37,507 nucleotides of DNA, taken from the NCBI RefSeq assembly GCF_001984575.1, contig NZ_LZNS01000001.1, forward strand, positions 6,531,400-6,568,906, in the 5' to 3' direction. The notes below the pieces were generated by a model that was given only the letters and a program-made list of their open reading frames with translations, was not told where the DNA came from and searched no databases. Shown here piece after piece: positions 1 to 7,852 of this stretch. Position numbers and translations under genes: made by a program. Origin of the DNA: Streptomyces sp. MP131-18 (GTDB lineage Bacteria; Actinomycetota; Actinomycetes; Streptomycetales; Streptomycetaceae). Each line of letters begins with the position of its first letter. Position 1 is the stretch's first letter.

Positions 1-129
1 GTCAGTGGTCCAGCCCACAAACGGTGCCGTTCCGTGATGTGACCATCTGGTGGCCCGCACCCGGCACTGTCACAATCAGACGCCCAGCCCGGCTCGAAGA
101 TCCCACGACCTTTGCGGAGGGGACCGGCC

Positions 130-1440
130 ATGCGTCAATCTTTCCGGGGGCGCGCCTCCAGAACGGCCCTTCGGCGTCTGGCCACCGGCGCCGCGGTGCT
201 CTCCCTGGGCCTGGTCACGGCCTGCGGTGGCGACGACGGGGACGACGGCGCGAGCGGCGGGCCGACTCTCGAAGTCTGGATCATGGAGGGCACCAACCCG
301 GACGCCGGCCCCTACGTGGCGGAGCTCCAGGCCGCGTTCACCGAACGGACCGGCGCCACGCTCGAGGTGCAGTTCATCCAGTGGGCGGACGCGCACGACC
401 GGTTCACGACCGCGATGGCCGGCGGCGAGCTGCCCGACGTCGCCGAGATCGGCACCACCTGGGCGCCGGAGTTCGGCGCGGCAGGGGCCCTGACCGACCT
501 CGCGGAGCAGATCGAGGCCGACGGCCTCGGCGACGATCTGGTGCCTGGCCTGTACGAGGCGGCGCAGGTGGACGGCGCCGTCTACGGCATGCCCTGGTAC
601 GCGGGCATCCGCTCCCTCATGTACCGCTCCGACATCTTCGCCGAGCACGACCTCCAGCCGCCCACCACGTGGCAGGAACTGCGCGAGGTGGCCCGGCAAC
701 TGCGCGTTTCGGAGCCGGACATGATCCCGTTCCCGGTCAGCGGCGGCAGCGAGTACGGCCTGTACCCGTTCGTGTGGGGCGCGGGCGGCGAGATCGCCGA
801 GCAGACCGGCGACGGACAGTGGCGGTCGGCCATCAACGCGCCGGAGGCCGTCGAGGGCATCGAGTTCTACACCTCGCTGGCCACCGAGGACGGCCTGTCG
901 GTCGCCGCCGCGGAAACCTGGCTGGAGACCGACCAGCTGGAAAGCTTCCAGAACGGTGACTCCGCCATGGTCATCAACGGCAACTGGACCGTCAACACGC
1001 TGATCGCCGACGACCCCGCGTGGGCCGACCGGATCGGCGTCGTCCCCGTGCCGGGGCAGGACGGCGGCTTCAGCCCCTCGTTCGTCGGCGGCTCCCTGCT
1101 GGGCGAGTTCGGCAGCGACGAGCCTGAACTGGCCTGGGAACTCATCAGCATGATGACCACCGGCGAACACGCCGCCGCCTGGGCCGAGCAGTCCGGCTAC
1201 TTCCCCGGGCAGCAGTCCCTGCTCGAAGAGGTCCAGCAGGAGGCCGACCCGCTCGTCGCGCCGTTCGCGCAAGCGATGCTCGAAGCCGGCGCCAGCCTGC
1301 CGGTGACGGACCGGTACGGCGCGATCCAGGGCGAGCAGGTCGTGCAGGGCATGCTCCAGTCGATCCTGTCCGGCGACCGTTCGGCGCAGGAGGCCGCCGA
1401 CGAGGCCGCCGCGGCCATGGACGAGACCTTTGGCGGCTGA
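130..1440 (+). CDS. ABC transporter sugar-type solute-binding lipoprotein
   Basis: Extracellular receptor of a carbohydrate-type ABC importer, tethered to the outer face of the membrane. The 436-residue product starts with a basic stretch and a hydrophobic segment ending in the lipobox LVTAC, followed by a Gly/Asp-rich spacer; this is a lipoprotein signal. The body has the features of family 1 binding proteins: an opening TLEVWIMEG strand, LPDVAEIGTTWAPEF, and VYGMPWYAGIRSLMYRSD. ATG at 130 is preferred over TTG at 112 because GCGGAGGGG just before 130 is a good ribosome binding site that the TTG start would overlap. The permease gene overlaps its 3' end, so the three genes form one operon. 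The sugar cannot be told from sequence alone. Family assignment is firm, substrate open. Confidence 0.9.
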   Translation: MRQSFRGRASRTALRRLATGAAVLSLGLVTACGGDDGDDGASGGPTLEVWIMEGTNPDAGPYVAELQAAFTERTGATLEVQFIQWADAHDRFTTAMAGGELPDVAEIGTTWAPEFGAAGALTDLAEQIEADGLGDDLVPGLYEAAQVDGAVYGMPWYAGIRSLMYRSDIFAEHDLQPPTTWQELREVARQLRVSEPDMIPFPVSGGSEYGLYPFVWGAGGEIAEQTGDGQWRSAINAPEAVEGIEFYTSLATEDGLSVAAAETWLETDQLESFQNGDSAMVINGNWTVNTLIADDPAWADRIGVVPVPGQDGGFSPSFVGGSLLGEFGSDEPELAWELISMMTTGEHAAAWAEQSGYFPGQQSLLEEVQQEADPLVAPFAQAMLEAGASLPVTDRYGAIQGEQVVQGMLQSILSGDRSAQEAADEAAAAMDETFGG

Positions 1441-2398
1441 CCGCCCGGTCAAGGCCCGGCCGCCGCGCGGGGGGCGCGCCCCGCGCAGCGCGCGCCGCGC
1501 CGCGACCGGCCGCGCGCTGCGACCCTGGCTGCTGCTCGCACCCGCCCTCACGGTGCTCGCCGTGCTGCTGTTCTGGCCGCTGGCGCGCGTCGTGCTGCTG
1601 TCGTTCCAGGACTACGGGCTGCGGCAGATCAACACGGGCGAGAGCAACTACACCGGGCTCGACAACTACCGCGACATCCTCGGCGACTCGTTCCTGTGGA
1701 AGACCGTGCTGCCCAACACGGTCTTCTTCGCCGGTGCCTGCGTCGGCCTCACCCTCGTCGTCGGCACCCTGGTCGCGCTGCTGCTCCAGCGCCTGGGGCG
1801 GGTGTGGCGCGTCATCTGCTCCACCGTCATCATGATGGCCTGGGCGATGCCCGCCGTCACCGGCACCTACGTGTGGATCTGGATCTTCGACCCGCTCGAC
1901 GGCGTCGTCAGCGGCGGCCTGGACGGGCTCGGCCTCATCGAGCCGCGGGAAACCAACTGGTTCACCGACCGCTGGTCGTTCTACGCCATCGCCACGCTCA
2001 ACGTCGTCCACCACGGCTTCCCCTTCGTGGCCATCACCCTCTACGCCGCGCTCCTCACCATCCCCAGGGAGCTGCCCGAGGCGGCCGTCTGCGACGGCGC
2101 CGGGCCGTGGCAGCGCTTCTGGCTGATCACCGTGCCCACCATCAGGCCCGCGTTCGCGGTCGTGACCATCCTGTCGATCATCTGGGACTTCAAGGTGTTC
2201 GCGCAGATCTACCTGATGCCGGGCGGCGCGGGCGCGAACGAGGACGTGCTCAACCTCGGCGTCTGGTCCTACATCCAGTCGTTCAGCAGGAACGAGTACG
2301 GCACGGGCTCCGCCATCGCCGTGCTGCTGACCCTGCTGCTGCTCGCCATCACCGTCGTGTACGTGCGTGCACTGTCCAGGGAGAAGGACGAACCGTGA
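1430..2398 (+). CDS. ABC transporter permease, MalF/UgpA type
   Basis: First membrane subunit of the sugar-type importer. The 322-residue protein has an Arg/Pro-rich cytoplasmic N terminus, a first membrane helix at about residues 29-50 (WLLLAPALTVLAVLLFWPL), then further helices. The cytoplasmic EAA loop is visible as ELPEAAVCDGAGPWQRFWLITVP, which contacts the ATPase. The start is a TTG overlapping the stop of the binding protein by 11 bases, with GACGAG just upstream; no better start lies before the first helix, so the exact start is moderately sure. It ends in a GTGA overlap with the next permease, which indicates translational coupling. Streptomyces sugar importers often lack their own ATPase and share MsiK; this set fits that pattern. 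Confidence 0.9.
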   Translation: MAADRPVKARPPRGGRAPRSARRAATGRALRPWLLLAPALTVLAVLLFWPLARVVLLSFQDYGLRQINTGESNYTGLDNYRDILGDSFLWKTVLPNTVFFAGACVGLTLVVGTLVALLLQRLGRVWRVICSTVIMMAWAMPAVTGTYVWIWIFDPLDGVVSGGLDGLGLIEPRETNWFTDRWSFYAIATLNVVHHGFPFVAITLYAALLTIPRELPEAAVCDGAGPWQRFWLITVPTIRPAFAVVTILSIIWDFKVFAQIYLMPGGAGANEDVLNLGVWSYIQSFSRNEYGTGSAIAVLLTLLLLAITVVYVRALSREKDEP

Positions 2399-3222
2399 CC
2401 CGCCGCACCTCCACCGCAGGGCGCATCGGCATCGCGGCGGCCGTGGCGGCGCTGCTGGTCTTCACGCTGTTCCCGGTCTACTGGATGATCTCCTCGGCGT
2501 TCGACCCCGATGCCGACCACCGCGGCTCCGAGGTGCTGCCCGCGGGCTTCACGCTTGACCACTTCCGGCAGGTCCTGAACGAGGGGGAGTTCACCCGCTA
2601 CCTCGCGAACTCCGCGCTGGTCGGCCTCGGCACCGTGCTGCTGTCCGGCTTGCTGGCCCTCTTCGCCGCCGTCGCCGTCGCCCGCTTCCGCTTCCGGATG
2701 CGCACCAAGGTGCTGGTCATGATCCTGGTGGTGCAGATGGTGCCCCTTGAGGCGCTGGTGATCCCGCTGTTCCTCCAGATGCGCGACCTCGAACTCCTCA
2801 ACAGCCTCATCGGCCTGACGATCGTCTACCTCGCGTTCTCCCTGCCGTTCGCCGTCTGGACCCTGCGCGGATTCGTCGCCGCGGTGCCGAGCGAAGTCGA
2901 GGAGGCCGCCTACCTGGACGGCTGCGGCTGGTGGCGCATGTTCCGCTCGGTCCTGCTGCCGCTGGTGGCACCCGGGCTCGTCGCCACCAGCATCTTCGCG
3001 TTCATCACGGCCTGGAACGAGTTCATCTTCGCGTTCGTGTTCATGCAGGACGACAGCAAGTACACGGCGGCCGTCGGGCTGCACCGCTTCTTCGGCCAGT
3101 ACAGCACCGACTGGGGGGCGGTCATGGCCGGCTCCACGCTGATCACCCTGCCGGTGCTGATCTTCTTCGTGCTCGTGCAGCGCCGCCTCGCCGGCGGCCT
3201 CGCGTCCGGCGCGATCCGCTGA
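2395..3222 (+). CDS. ABC transporter permease, MalG/UgpE type
   Basis: Second membrane subunit of the sugar-type importer, 275 residues. It begins with GTG inside a GTGA overlap with the previous permease. It has six likely membrane segments, starting with IGIAAAVAALLVFTLFPVYW and ending with STLITLPVLIFFVLVQRR. The EAA loop reads SEVEEAAYLDGCGWWRMFRS and is the site where the ATPase docks. The end is typical of the MalG family (an Arg-Arg-Leu-Ala-Gly-Gly-Leu stretch before the C terminus). No ATPase gene follows; instead the kinase gene converges on it after 10 bases. That gap has no room for a separate terminator, so read-through antisense to the kinase is possible. Confidence 0.91.
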   Translation: MTRRTSTAGRIGIAAAVAALLVFTLFPVYWMISSAFDPDADHRGSEVLPAGFTLDHFRQVLNEGEFTRYLANSALVGLGTVLLSGLLALFAAVAVARFRFRMRTKVLVMILVVQMVPLEALVIPLFLQMRDLELLNSLIGLTIVYLAFSLPFAVWTLRGFVAAVPSEVEEAAYLDGCGWWRMFRSVLLPLVAPGLVATSIFAFITAWNEFIFAFVFMQDDSKYTAAVGLHRFFGQYSTDWGAVMAGSTLITLPVLIFFVLVQRRLAGGLASGAIR

Positions 3223-3232
3223 CCGCGCCGCG

Positions 3233-5227
3233 TCAGTCCCCGGTGTTGACCGTCGCGGAGTCAACCGCCACGTCCGGCACGTTCCACTCCTGGAGGATCT
3301 CACCGTAGGTGCCGTCGTCGATGAGCGACTGCAACGCCTCCGTGAGCGCGTCGCGCAACCCCTCGTCCGCCTGGGGCAGGGCGATGCCGTAGGGCTGGAC
3401 GTCGATCTGCTCGCCCGTGATGGCCAGGTCGTCGTGTCGCCCGTCGGCGAGGAAGCCGGAGGCCGTCGAGTACGACACGAAGACGGCATCGGCATCACCG
3501 CCGCGCACGGCGTCCGCCATCTCCGTGACGTCGGCGCGGCCGGAGAACTCGATCGGCTCGGCGCAACCCCCGCTGTACCGGCCGACGATCTCCTTCGGCT
3601 CGTCGAAGTCGTAGGTGGCGACGGTCCCGCCGCACAGGTCGCCCGGCGCGTCGACGCGCGCCGCATCCTCCGCCGGGACCATCAGCACCCAGCCGTCCCG
3701 GTAGTGGTTGACGAAGTCCAGGTACAGGCCGTCGCGGCTCTCCGCCGTGTCGGGCAGCGCCCCCATGCCGACCGTCCCGCTCTGCCCCGCCGCGCCCTGC
3801 GTGGCCAGGTACTGGAGCAGCGAGCCGTAGTCGACCTGTTGGAAGTGGAACTCCACGCCCAGCTGTTCGCCGAGCGCGTCGGCCAGCTCGTGCTCGACCC
3901 CGGCGAAGTCGTCCGCCTCGTCGCGGAACAAGAGCGGTGGGGAATTCACCCCGGTGAGGACCTCGATCTCGCCCGACTCCCGGATGTCAGCGGGCAGCAG
4001 ATCGTGCAGCGGGGCGTCGTTCTCCTGCTCCTGCGGCTCCTCCTGCGGCTGCTCCTGCGGCTCGTTCCCGTTCTGCTCCTGCCCGTTCTGCTCCTGCCCA
4101 TTTTGCCCGTTCTGCTCGTTTCCGGCCCGCGGCTCCTCGTCGCCGGAGGACCGGGTGGCCACGACCACGGCCGTCACGGCCACCACGGCGGCGACAGCGG
4201 CGGCCCCCAACCCCAGGCCGCGCCGCTTCCGGGCGGCGGGCGGCGCGGCGGGCGGCGCGGTGGTCGGCGCGGCGGGCGGCGGCAGTGCCGGCTGGTCGAA
4301 CGCCGTCGGCGAAGGCCCTTCAAGGGCCAGGAGCCCGGCCGCGTCCCGGCCCAGCCGGGCCGTCAGCGTCGCGGGCAGCCACAGACCGCTGTCGGCGTCC
4401 ACGGCGGCGCGCCCGGCCGTCAGCCGCAGAATCTCCTCGACCGCGGGACGTTGGGCCGGATCCTTCGCGAGGCAGCGCTCCGCCAGCTCGCGCAGCGGCC
4501 CCGACAGCGGCCCCGACTCCGGGCCCAGCTCCGGCTCCTCGTGCACCACGCGGTACAGCAGCGTGTGGACCGCCGGCTCACCGGCGTGGAAAGGACCGGT
4601 CCCGGTGGCGGCGAAGACCAGTACGGCACCGAACGCGAACACATCCGCGGCGCCCGTCAGTTGCTCACTGCGGATCTGTTCGGGCGGCATGTAGCCGGGC
4701 GAGCCGACCATGGAACCGGTGCGCGTGGCCAGGCTGGCGTCGACCGCGCGGGCGATGCCGAAGTCGATGACCTTCGGGCCCTCCAGGGTGACCAGCACGT
4801 TGGACGGCTTGAGGTCGCGGTGGATCAGCCCGTTCCCGTGAATATCGATCAGCGCCCGGGCGAGCCCGTCGGTCAGTGACCAGACCGATTCCTCGGGGAG
4901 CGCGCCGTACAGGCCCTCGACCACATGGGTCAGCGAGGGCCCGGGCACGTACCCGGTGGCGACCCAGGGCACGGCCGACTCCGTGTCACTGTCCAGCACC
5001 GGCGCGGTCCACTGCCCGCTGACCCGCTGCGCGGCGCCCACCTCCTGCCGGAAGCGGCGGCGGAACTCCGGGTCGGCGGCCAACTCGGCGTGCACCAGCT
5101 TGACGGCCGCCGTCCGGCCGTTCGGCGAACGCCCGAGGAAAACCACCCCCATCCCCCCGGCCCCGAGCCGCCCCAGCAGCCGGTACGGGCCCACGGAAGC
5201 CGGATGACCGGGGGCGAGTGGGTCCAT
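3233..5227 (-). CDS. Membrane Ser/Thr protein kinase fused to a family 3 solute-binding domain
   Basis: A likely one-component membrane sensor kinase of 664 residues. Residues 15-275 are a Hanks-type kinase: glycine loop GRLGAGGMGVVF, catalytic Lys in TAAVKLV (about 43), IHRDLKPSN catalytic loop, DFG as VIDFGIAR, and SPGYMPPEQ activation region. A Pro/Ala-rich stretch leads to one membrane helix at about 340-362. Outside the membrane lies a low-complexity linker built from Asn, Gln, Glu, Gly and Pro. Residues about 425-655 then form a periplasmic-binding-protein fold of the amino-acid type (family 3), from GEIEVLTGVNSPPLLF to GTYGEILQEWNVP. The start has GGAGG seven bases upstream. I infer that a small ligand outside controls phosphorylation inside. 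Neither the ligand nor any link to the convergent importer is shown by sequence. Confidence 0.9.
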   Translation of the reverse strand: MDPLAPGHPASVGPYRLLGRLGAGGMGVVFLGRSPNGRTAAVKLVHAELAADPEFRRRFRQEVGAAQRVSGQWTAPVLDSDTESAVPWVATGYVPGPSLTHVVEGLYGALPEESVWSLTDGLARALIDIHGNGLIHRDLKPSNVLVTLEGPKVIDFGIARAVDASLATRTGSMVGSPGYMPPEQIRSEQLTGAADVFAFGAVLVFAATGTGPFHAGEPAVHTLLYRVVHEEPELGPESGPLSGPLRELAERCLAKDPAQRPAVEEILRLTAGRAAVDADSGLWLPATLTARLGRDAAGLLALEGPSPTAFDQPALPPPAAPTTAPPAAPPAARKRRGLGLGAAAVAAVVAVTAVVVATRSSGDEEPRAGNEQNGQNGQEQNGQEQNGNEPQEQPQEEPQEQENDAPLHDLLPADIRESGEIEVLTGVNSPPLLFRDEADDFAGVEHELADALGEQLGVEFHFQQVDYGSLLQYLATQGAAGQSGTVGMGALPDTAESRDGLYLDFVNHYRDGWVLMVPAEDAARVDAPGDLCGGTVATYDFDEPKEIVGRYSGGCAEPIEFSGRADVTEMADAVRGGDADAVFVSYSTASGFLADGRHDDLAITGEQIDVQPYGIALPQADEGLRDALTEALQSLIDDGTYGEILQEWNVPDVAVDSATVNTGD

Positions 5228-5239
5228 GACTGCCTCCGT

Positions 5240-5263
5240 CGTGACGTGCCATCGTGACGTGCC
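5240..5263. repeat. Direct repeat in the kinase leader
   Basis: Two copies of CGTGACGTGCC (5240-5250 and 5253-5263) separated by two bases lie immediately upstream of the kinase start on the opposite strand. The inner copy abuts its GGAGG ribosome site. It could be a tandem operator or a leader RNA element; the function is inferred only from position. Confidence 0.4.
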
Positions 5264-5640
5264 TTGAATACGTCCGATTGATCTTATCGACCGACGCCAG
5301 ACCGGAGTCCGGGTTCTGGCTCGGCTTCCGTTTGCGCTGTGAGGCGCTATTGGTTCGAGTGGAAGTGGAAGACCTGCATCAACCGGCCGTCGCAGCAGCG
5401 AGGTTGTAGCTGAGGGCAGCCTGATCCGGCTGACGGCGGGGCGGGCGAGAGCGGCCCTGACAACGCCGGGACGTGACCAACACCGCCAGATGGGGCGGGT
5501 CCGGCAAGCATGATGGAGTCACCGACGGTCGGACCGCGATCGACCAACTCCTCGCCAGATCGAGGCACCCGGCACGGCGCGACTCCTGCCGATCGTCGAC
5601 GTCCGGCAGGGCAAAGCAGCGCAGACTGAACAAATCTGAT
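5264..5640. other. Gene-free stretch beside a transposase remnant
   Basis: No intact gene is visible between the kinase leader and the recognisable transposase remnant. Short open frames on both strands have irregular composition and match no family I know. The stretch directly follows the point where the ISL3 reading frame loses similarity, so it is most likely degraded insertion-sequence DNA together with the upstream region of the kinase gene. Confidence 0.4.
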
Positions 5641-6000
5641 TCCGTGGGAGATGCGGTTGACGTGTCCTTCGACGACGCCGGAGTTCCAGGGCAGGGAGAG
5701 GCCGGCGATGAAGGCGTCGCGGTCGCGGGCGATACCGGTGCCGAGAGGGTGGGGGCTGGGCAGGTCGTCGGGGTGGACGGCCTCGAGCCACTGCGGAAGC
5801 CGTTCGCCTTCGCGCTCGGTGAGCATGCGGGCCGAGGACCGGACGTGATCGGCGAGGGCCTCGCGCTTGGGACACGTGGTCAGGACGGCCTTGGGCCGTA
5901 GCTGTTCGACATCGGTGAGCGGTTCCGGACGGCGGAGAATTCAGTCGGCGGCCACCGGACCGAAGGCGGCCGTGCGGTTGTCCGTGCCCTTCTTTGCGTG
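5640..6000 (-). pseudogene. ISL3-family transposase remnant
   Basis: Read on the minus strand from about 5939 downward, the frame gives ILRRPEPLTDVEQL, then TCPKREALADHVRSSARMLT, ERLPQWLEAVHPDDLPS, and the C-terminal signature SGVVEGHVNRI. These are the closing blocks of ISL3-type transposases (DDE catalytic domain; the Glu of the VEGHVNRI block is the last acidic catalytic residue). A TGA stop stands just before the ILRRP block, where I expect a Trp codon in the intact family. After the VNRI block, similarity ends abruptly, so the usual closing KRQMFGRA-like stretch is missing. Nothing of the N-terminal zinc and HTH regions is recognisable upstream. It is a dead fragment and evidence of past transposition here. 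Confidence 0.75.
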
Positions 6001-6350
6001 CCCTCCTGTGGAGAGTCGGGGTGCGTCTGCCTCACCGATGGCCAGGACGCGTCCTACGTCATCACGCGCCGTGGGCGCCTGTCCCCGGCGCCGGCTGGGC
6101 GTCCCCGTCCACTGGCCGGCGGCCACGAGCCGCCGCGACGACGCCGCGGCCACTGGCGGGTGGTGACGGCCGCGTCATCGGCTCCGCACTGGGGACGACG
6201 GTGTCCAGGACGGTGGTCCAACGGTCGCGCCGGCAGATCGCTCGTCGCCGACGCAGGTGTGCGCGTTGCGCGTGCGTACGCTTACCGAACTCCGCGAAAC
6301 CTTCGTGTGATCAACACAACCGGCGTGGCCGGCGCGGGGTCTCTAGCCGC
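6001..6350. other. Gene-free stretch upstream of the protease gene
   Basis: About 350 bases with no supported gene. Open frames run through it on the plus strand, but they have no recognisable content and read into the protease gene without a ribosome site. It presumably holds the protease promoter and more decayed mobile DNA. A near-palindrome GTGTGATCAACAC lies at 6305-6317, about 35 bases before the protease start. Confidence 0.35.
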
Positions 6351-7472
6351 ATGACAGGATTTCTGAATCCACGGAGCAGGGCCGCGACCACCGTGGCGGC
6401 GGTCGCGACCCTGGCGCTGACGGCGGGGCTCTCCGCCCAGGCCCTGGCCCTGGACACCGACGCACGGAGCGATACCGCCGCCCGGGAGACCGGCGCGGCG
6501 GCCCAACCGGCCGATGCCGCCGACAATGTCGTGTCCCAGCCGTTGGCGGACACCGCCGCGAAGCAGCAGCAGGTGCGCGACTACTGGACCGCGGAACGGA
6601 TCGCCGAGGTGCCCCACCAGGAACCCTCTGACCTGCCGCCGTCCCCTGGCCCGGCAGGCGCGGCCTACTCGGGTGACGGAGCGGTGTCCACGACGGTGGG
6701 CAGACTCTTCTACGTCGACCACGGCGGCGAGGACTCCAGCTGCACGGCCACCGTCGTGGAGAGCGCCAATCGGAGCACCGTGGTGACGGCTGGCCACTGC
6801 GTCGTGACGCACGACCTGCTGGGTGAGAACGCCCGGTGGGCCGAGGGGCTTCTCTTCGTCCCGGGATTCCACGACGGTGAGATGCCCTTCGGCGCCTTCC
6901 CCGCCGTCTCCGGCGTCGTGGACGCGCGCTGGGTGGCCAGTGGTGAGGCGATCGACTACGACCAGTCCTTCCTGGTGCTCGGGGAGAACGAGGAGGGCGA
7001 GCGGGTCGCCGATGCGGTCGGCGCCGTTCATGAACTCGCCTTCGATCCGGAAGTCGGCGAGCCAGTCCAGGAGTTCGGCTATCCCCGCGCGACCGGGGAC
7101 CCGGCGCAGCAGGGGCGCCCGGAGTTCGTCGGCCTGCGGCTCGCCCACTGCTGGGGCACGAGCCAGGCGTTGCCGGACCACCCGGAGGCGCCGAACCCGA
7201 GTGACACACGCGGCATCCCCTGCGACATGGGGGGCGGCGCGAGCGGCGGTCCCCGTTTCGCCGACTTCGACCCCGAGGCCGGAACGGGCGTGGTGGTCGG
7301 CCTGAACACCCGGGGCAGGCACATGAACGCCGCCGGGGACTGGTGCCAGGAGGGGGACTCCGCCGACTGCGTCCGATACCTGGCCGGGCCACCGCTGACC
7401 AGCGCGATCACCGGCCCGCTGTACGAGCGAGCGCATCGCTCCGGCGTCCCCGAGGCGGGAAATCACAGGTAG
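6351..7472 (+). CDS. Secreted trypsin-like (S1/S1B) serine protease
   Basis: Exported endopeptidase of 373 residues. It starts with a Sec signal (RAATTVAAVATLALTAGLSA, likely cut after ALA near residue 35), then a pro-region of about 80 residues. The catalytic triad is readable: His in VVTAGHC (about 147), Asp in IDYDQSFLVL (about 202), and Ser in GGGASGGP (about 297). Pairs of Cys in SSCTATV/AGHC and near IPCDMGGG could form disulphides. The arrangement resembles the glutamyl-endopeptidase/V8-like secreted proteases of Streptomyces. ATG at 6351 is chosen because it directly begins the signal peptide; upstream in-frame sequence is non-gene-like. The ribosome site is weak. It sits between two mobile-element remnants, so it may have been acquired. 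Its substrate is unknown. Confidence 0.85.
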   Translation: MTGFLNPRSRAATTVAAVATLALTAGLSAQALALDTDARSDTAARETGAAAQPADAADNVVSQPLADTAAKQQQVRDYWTAERIAEVPHQEPSDLPPSPGPAGAAYSGDGAVSTTVGRLFYVDHGGEDSSCTATVVESANRSTVVTAGHCVVTHDLLGENARWAEGLLFVPGFHDGEMPFGAFPAVSGVVDARWVASGEAIDYDQSFLVLGENEEGERVADAVGAVHELAFDPEVGEPVQEFGYPRATGDPAQQGRPEFVGLRLAHCWGTSQALPDHPEAPNPSDTRGIPCDMGGGASGGPRFADFDPEAGTGVVVGLNTRGRHMNAAGDWCQEGDSADCVRYLAGPPLTSAITGPLYERAHRSGVPEAGNHR

Positions 7473-7490
7473 GAGCTGTGCACGCGACTT

Positions 7491-7507
7491 GACCGGGTCC
7501 CCCGGTC
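7491..7507. terminator. Hairpin after the protease gene
   Basis: Perfect inverted repeat GACCGGG / CCCGGTC with a three-base loop, 19 bases past the protease stop codon. There is no T-run, as is common for Streptomyces terminators. It could stop transcription in either direction. Confidence 0.5.
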
Positions 7508-7574
7508 CGGACGCGTCGCGGTGGCCGTCATCCGGCGGGGCCCCGGGCGAGCATCACTATGCGCGGCAGCTCCG

Positions 7575-7790
7575 ACCGGGTGGGGCTCCCGCAGTCCCTT
7601 TTCGATGAGGAAGCCGCAGAACTGCCGGACCGGCACCAGACGCTGATGCAGTGTCGCGTTCGCCAGTCCGGCCCCCGAGTCGAGCGCGACGACGTCGCCC
7701 CCGCGGCGGCTCGGTCGCGTGGCCAACTCCTTCACGAACGCGGCCACGTGCAGCCGGTTCGCGGTGCCCACGCACTTGAAAGTGCCTTTT
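7575..7790 (-). pseudogene. Tyrosine recombinase (phage integrase) N-terminal fragment
   Basis: On the minus strand the frame encodes NRLHVAAFVKELATRPSRRG, then VVALDSGAGLANATLHQR and LVPVRQFCGFLIEKGLREPHPVG. This is the SAM-like core-binding domain that begins many actinobacterial tyrosine recombinases. The rest is absent: after the HPVG block the reading turns into unrelated sequence and stops, so the catalytic domain with its Arg/His/Tyr residues is missing. The true N terminus is also unclear; the open frame begins with a GTG at 7810 inside an A/T-richer stretch. It is a relic of an integrative element and marks, with the ISL3 remnant, a former insertion zone. Confidence 0.65.
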
Positions 7791-7806
7791 GTAAGCCCTC
7801 TCTTAC
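7772..7806. promoter_or_regulatory. Palindrome-rich region upstream of the DsbA-like gene
   Basis: A perfect 12-base palindrome CACTTGAAAGTG (7772-7783) is followed by the inverted repeat GTAAG-N6-CTTAC (7791-7806). Together with the motif at 7821 they give three symmetric sites in 70 bases of unusually A/T-rich DNA. They are probably parts of a regulated promoter, but this is inferred from symmetry and position alone. Confidence 0.4.
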
Positions 7807-7820
7807 TCACTCATGATGGT

Positions 7821-7841
7821 GTTACGCACTACTAGTGAGGT
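7821..7841 (+). promoter_or_regulatory. Candidate HxlR operator before the DsbA-like gene
   Basis: The site GTTACGCACTACTAGTG plus AGGT ends 11 bases before the ATG at 7853. It matches, at 16 of 21 positions in inverted orientation, the site at 9007-9027 between hxlR and azoR. The shared core is GTTACnnACTnnTAGTG. The inner ACTACTAGT is nearly symmetric, as expected for a dimeric winged-helix regulator. The most likely binder is the HxlR protein encoded at 8559-8981. Confidence 0.6.
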
Positions 7842-7852
7842 GAGGGAGAGAG

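Noticed and set aside
38..74. TGTGAC and GTCACA inverted half-sites before the sugar-binding protein
   Set aside because: The spacer of 25 bases is too long for a CRP-type site and the flanks do not match; chance is likely.
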